NCBI GenBank assembly: GCA_015484935.1
Contig: WFUQ01000198.1
Location: 1-5,261, forward strand
Source of the DNA: Gammaproteobacteria bacterium
Lineage (GTDB): Bacteria > Pseudomonadota > Gammaproteobacteria > SZUA-229
Direction: 5' to 3'
Length of the DNA: 5,261 bases
Below are positions 4,170-5,261 of this stretch, piece after piece. The notes below the pieces were generated by a model. The model ran no database searches and was not told where the DNA came from. It saw only the letters and a list, made by a program, of their open reading frames with translations. Each line of letters begins with the position of its first letter. Position 1 is the stretch's first letter. Both the position numbers and the translations under genes were made by a program.

Positions 4170-5261
4170 ATGGCCAAGGAAAAACAGCAATCGGAATATG
4201 ACGTTCTGATCAAAGATGTGAAGAACAATATCACCACTCGTCTCGGTGATCTGATGTCGAAGCTGCTGAACAGTGCGGCCGACAAATTGTTCGAGATGGC
4301 CGATAATGCCACCAGCAACGAAGACCAGACCCGCTATTTCGAGCTGATGCGTCAGGTCAAGGAACACAAAACCAGTCTGCAGATTGAATTCATACTCAAT
4401 GTAAAACCCTATCTGCGGCCTTATGGTGTCGTCGAGGCTGAAAAAGAAAAAGCCAGTAACGAGATGGCAGGCGAACTGAGCCTGGTCGATCAGAGCGTCG
4501 TCGAAGACATGGTGCTGATAAAAAACATCGGCGAACGCGCAGCGGGTAAATACCGTGAGCAACTGTCACATCTGGATGCACGACTGGAACACCTGGCTCT
4601 CAAGACCGACAATATCTTTTCCAAAGACGCGCTGTTACCCATCCATTTCTGTGAAGCTTTCGATGAAGCGCTGGGTGACGAATTCGAACTGGAAAATAAA
4701 AAGATACTGTTCGACCTGTTCAATAACGAAGTTGCCAGCAAACTCGATGCACTATACGACTCGATCAACAATCGATTCATCGATGCCGGCATCCTGCCCC
4801 AGATAAAACTATACAACAGCAATACACCCAACCGACGACGCAGCGACAAAACAGCTCCACCACCACCGACGCAAGAAGGTGAAATGGCTCCTGACGATGA
4901 ACCACAGGTTTATGGAAACTATGCCATGACTGCTGCTCCTGGCGGCTCCTATCGTGGTGCTGGTGGTGCTATGCCCGGTGGTGCACCCATGCAGGGCGGT
5001 GCTGGTGGTGCTATGCCCGGTGGTGCGCCCATGCAGGGTGGTACTGGCGGCGGTATGCCCGGTGGTGCGCCCATGCAGGGCGGTGCTGGCGGCGGTATGC
5101 CCGGTGATGTGCCCATGCAGGGTGGTGCTGGCGGTGCTATGCCCGGTGATGCAAATACAGCAGGTGAGCAATCTGCTGACGGTGAATACTCTCACTACAC
5201 TGCCGGACTGTCTGCCAATCAGGTCAGTCAGGTCCTCGGTCAGTTTTTCGGTGCGCCCGTC
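4170..5261 (+). CDS. DUF1631 family protein, N-terminal part
   Basis: The frame is open without a stop from 4170 to the window edge, giving 364 residues of a protein whose family is typically around 700 or more. Residues 20-67 carry the pattern I match to DUF1631: LLNSAADKLFEMADNATSNEDQ followed by an aromatic-rich YFELMRQVKEHK. Residues 85-245 are predominantly helical and charged, with no signal peptide or membrane segment, so it is probably cytoplasmic. From about residue 230 the protein becomes low-complexity: a PPPP stretch, then five Gly/Met/Pro repeats (263-332), then a return to ordinary sequence near HYTAGLSANQVSQVLGQFF. The family's function is not established. The start is uncertain: no Shine-Dalgarno sequence precedes 4170, and an in-frame ATG at 4119 would add 17 residues. 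MAKEK at 4170 looks the more natural beginning. It diverges from the response-regulator gene. Confidence 0.8.
   Translation, partial: MAKEKQQSEYDVLIKDVKNNITTRLGDLMSKLLNSAADKLFEMADNATSNEDQTRYFELMRQVKEHKTSLQIEFILNVKPYLRPYGVVEAEKEKASNEMAGELSLVDQSVVEDMVLIKNIGERAAGKYREQLSHLDARLEHLALKTDNIFSKDALLPIHFCEAFDEALGDEFELENKKILFDLFNNEVASKLDALYDSINNRFIDAGILPQIKLYNSNTPNRRRSDKTAPPPPTQEGEMAPDDEPQVYGNYAMTAAPGGSYRGAGGAMPGGAPMQGGAGGAMPGGAPMQGGTGGGMPGGAPMQGGAGGGMPGDVPMQGGAGGAMPGDANTAGEQSADGEYSHYTAGLSANQVSQVLGQFFGAPV
4956..5165 (+). repeat. Five tandem 42-bp repeats encoding 14-residue Gly/Met/Pro units
   Basis: Consecutive units start at 4956, 4998, 5040, 5082 and 5124. The consensus peptide is GAGGAMPGGAPMQG. Units 1 and 2 are identical in protein and differ only by synonymous changes; unit 3 has A to T and A to G changes; unit 4 has GDV in place of GGA; unit 5 diverges in its second half (GDANTAG). 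The period is an exact multiple of three, so gain or loss of units keeps the frame. Each full unit carries two methionines. The repeat is probably a flexible linker between the helical N-terminal part and the rest of the DUF1631 protein. Confidence 0.95.

Noticed and set aside
4149..4562. A 137-codon leftward open frame opposite the DUF1631 gene
   Set aside because: The plus-strand frame continues unbroken to the window end with family-like sequence; the opposite frame has no motif and no credible start signals.
4956..5165. CRISPR-like or iteron-like array
   Set aside because: The 42-bp units are contiguous, without spacers, and keep an open coding frame with synonymous differences, so this is a protein repeat.
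4809..5195. A leftward frame encoding a repetitive Thr/Ser/His protein
   Set aside because: The repetition is the reverse reading of the Gly/Met/Pro coding repeat, not an independent gene.

Overview
The window reads as a stretch of a gammaproteobacterial chromosome of roughly balanced base composition. The taxonomic guess rests on gene content: a DUF1269 protein ending in IPAFP, a short YdcH/DUF465 protein, a DUF1631 protein and a single-domain rhodanese ending in a GWR...LPW motif. Free-living or symbiotic sulfur oxidisers are one possibility. No rRNA, tRNA, CRISPR array or transposase gene was found.

Layout. At 2-232 (+) is the C-terminal part of a DUF1269 glycine-rich membrane protein. 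It is followed by a 180-base spacer (233-412) packed with palindromes, including a perfect 15-bp inverted repeat that competes with a second, overlapping hairpin. A small coiled-coil DUF465 protein lies at 413-631 (-). It diverges from a two-gene arsenic unit, arsR (721-1074) and arsM (1085-1951). arsM ends tail-to-tail with, and overlaps, a leftward three-gene cluster. In transcription order that cluster is a receiver/degenerate-GGDEF response regulator (3921-2809), a single-domain rhodanese (2799-2377) and methionine sulfoxide reductase msrB (2333-1938). A 248-bp divergent spacer separates the regulator from the start of a DUF1631 protein (4170 to the window end, incomplete), whose linker is built from five 14-residue Gly/Met/Pro repeats.

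How the genes work together. arsR-arsM is a compact arsenite-sensing and arsenite-methylating unit, with no efflux pump or arsenate reductase in view. The arsR promoter has well-spaced -35 and -10 boxes and a perfect 11-bp inverted repeat covering the -10 box, the predicted start of transcription and the ATG. This suggests an autorepressed, possibly leaderless, mRNA. The leftward cluster joins a signalling protein to two sulfur/thiol enzymes. The regulator has an intact phosphoryl-acceptor site and has lost the GGDEF catalytic signature, but it keeps an RxxD motif at the spacing of a c-di-GMP inhibitory site, so it may be a c-di-GMP receptor and not a cyclase.

Most notable points: the arsR operator overlapping its start codon, the non-canonical cysteine set of ArsR, the catalytically dead GGDEF with a retained I-site, the Met/Gly tandem repeat in the DUF1631 protein, and the palindrome-dense spacer at 241-370. 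None of these alone proves a new system. The regulator/DUF1631 divergent pair is the most plausible place for undescribed biology.
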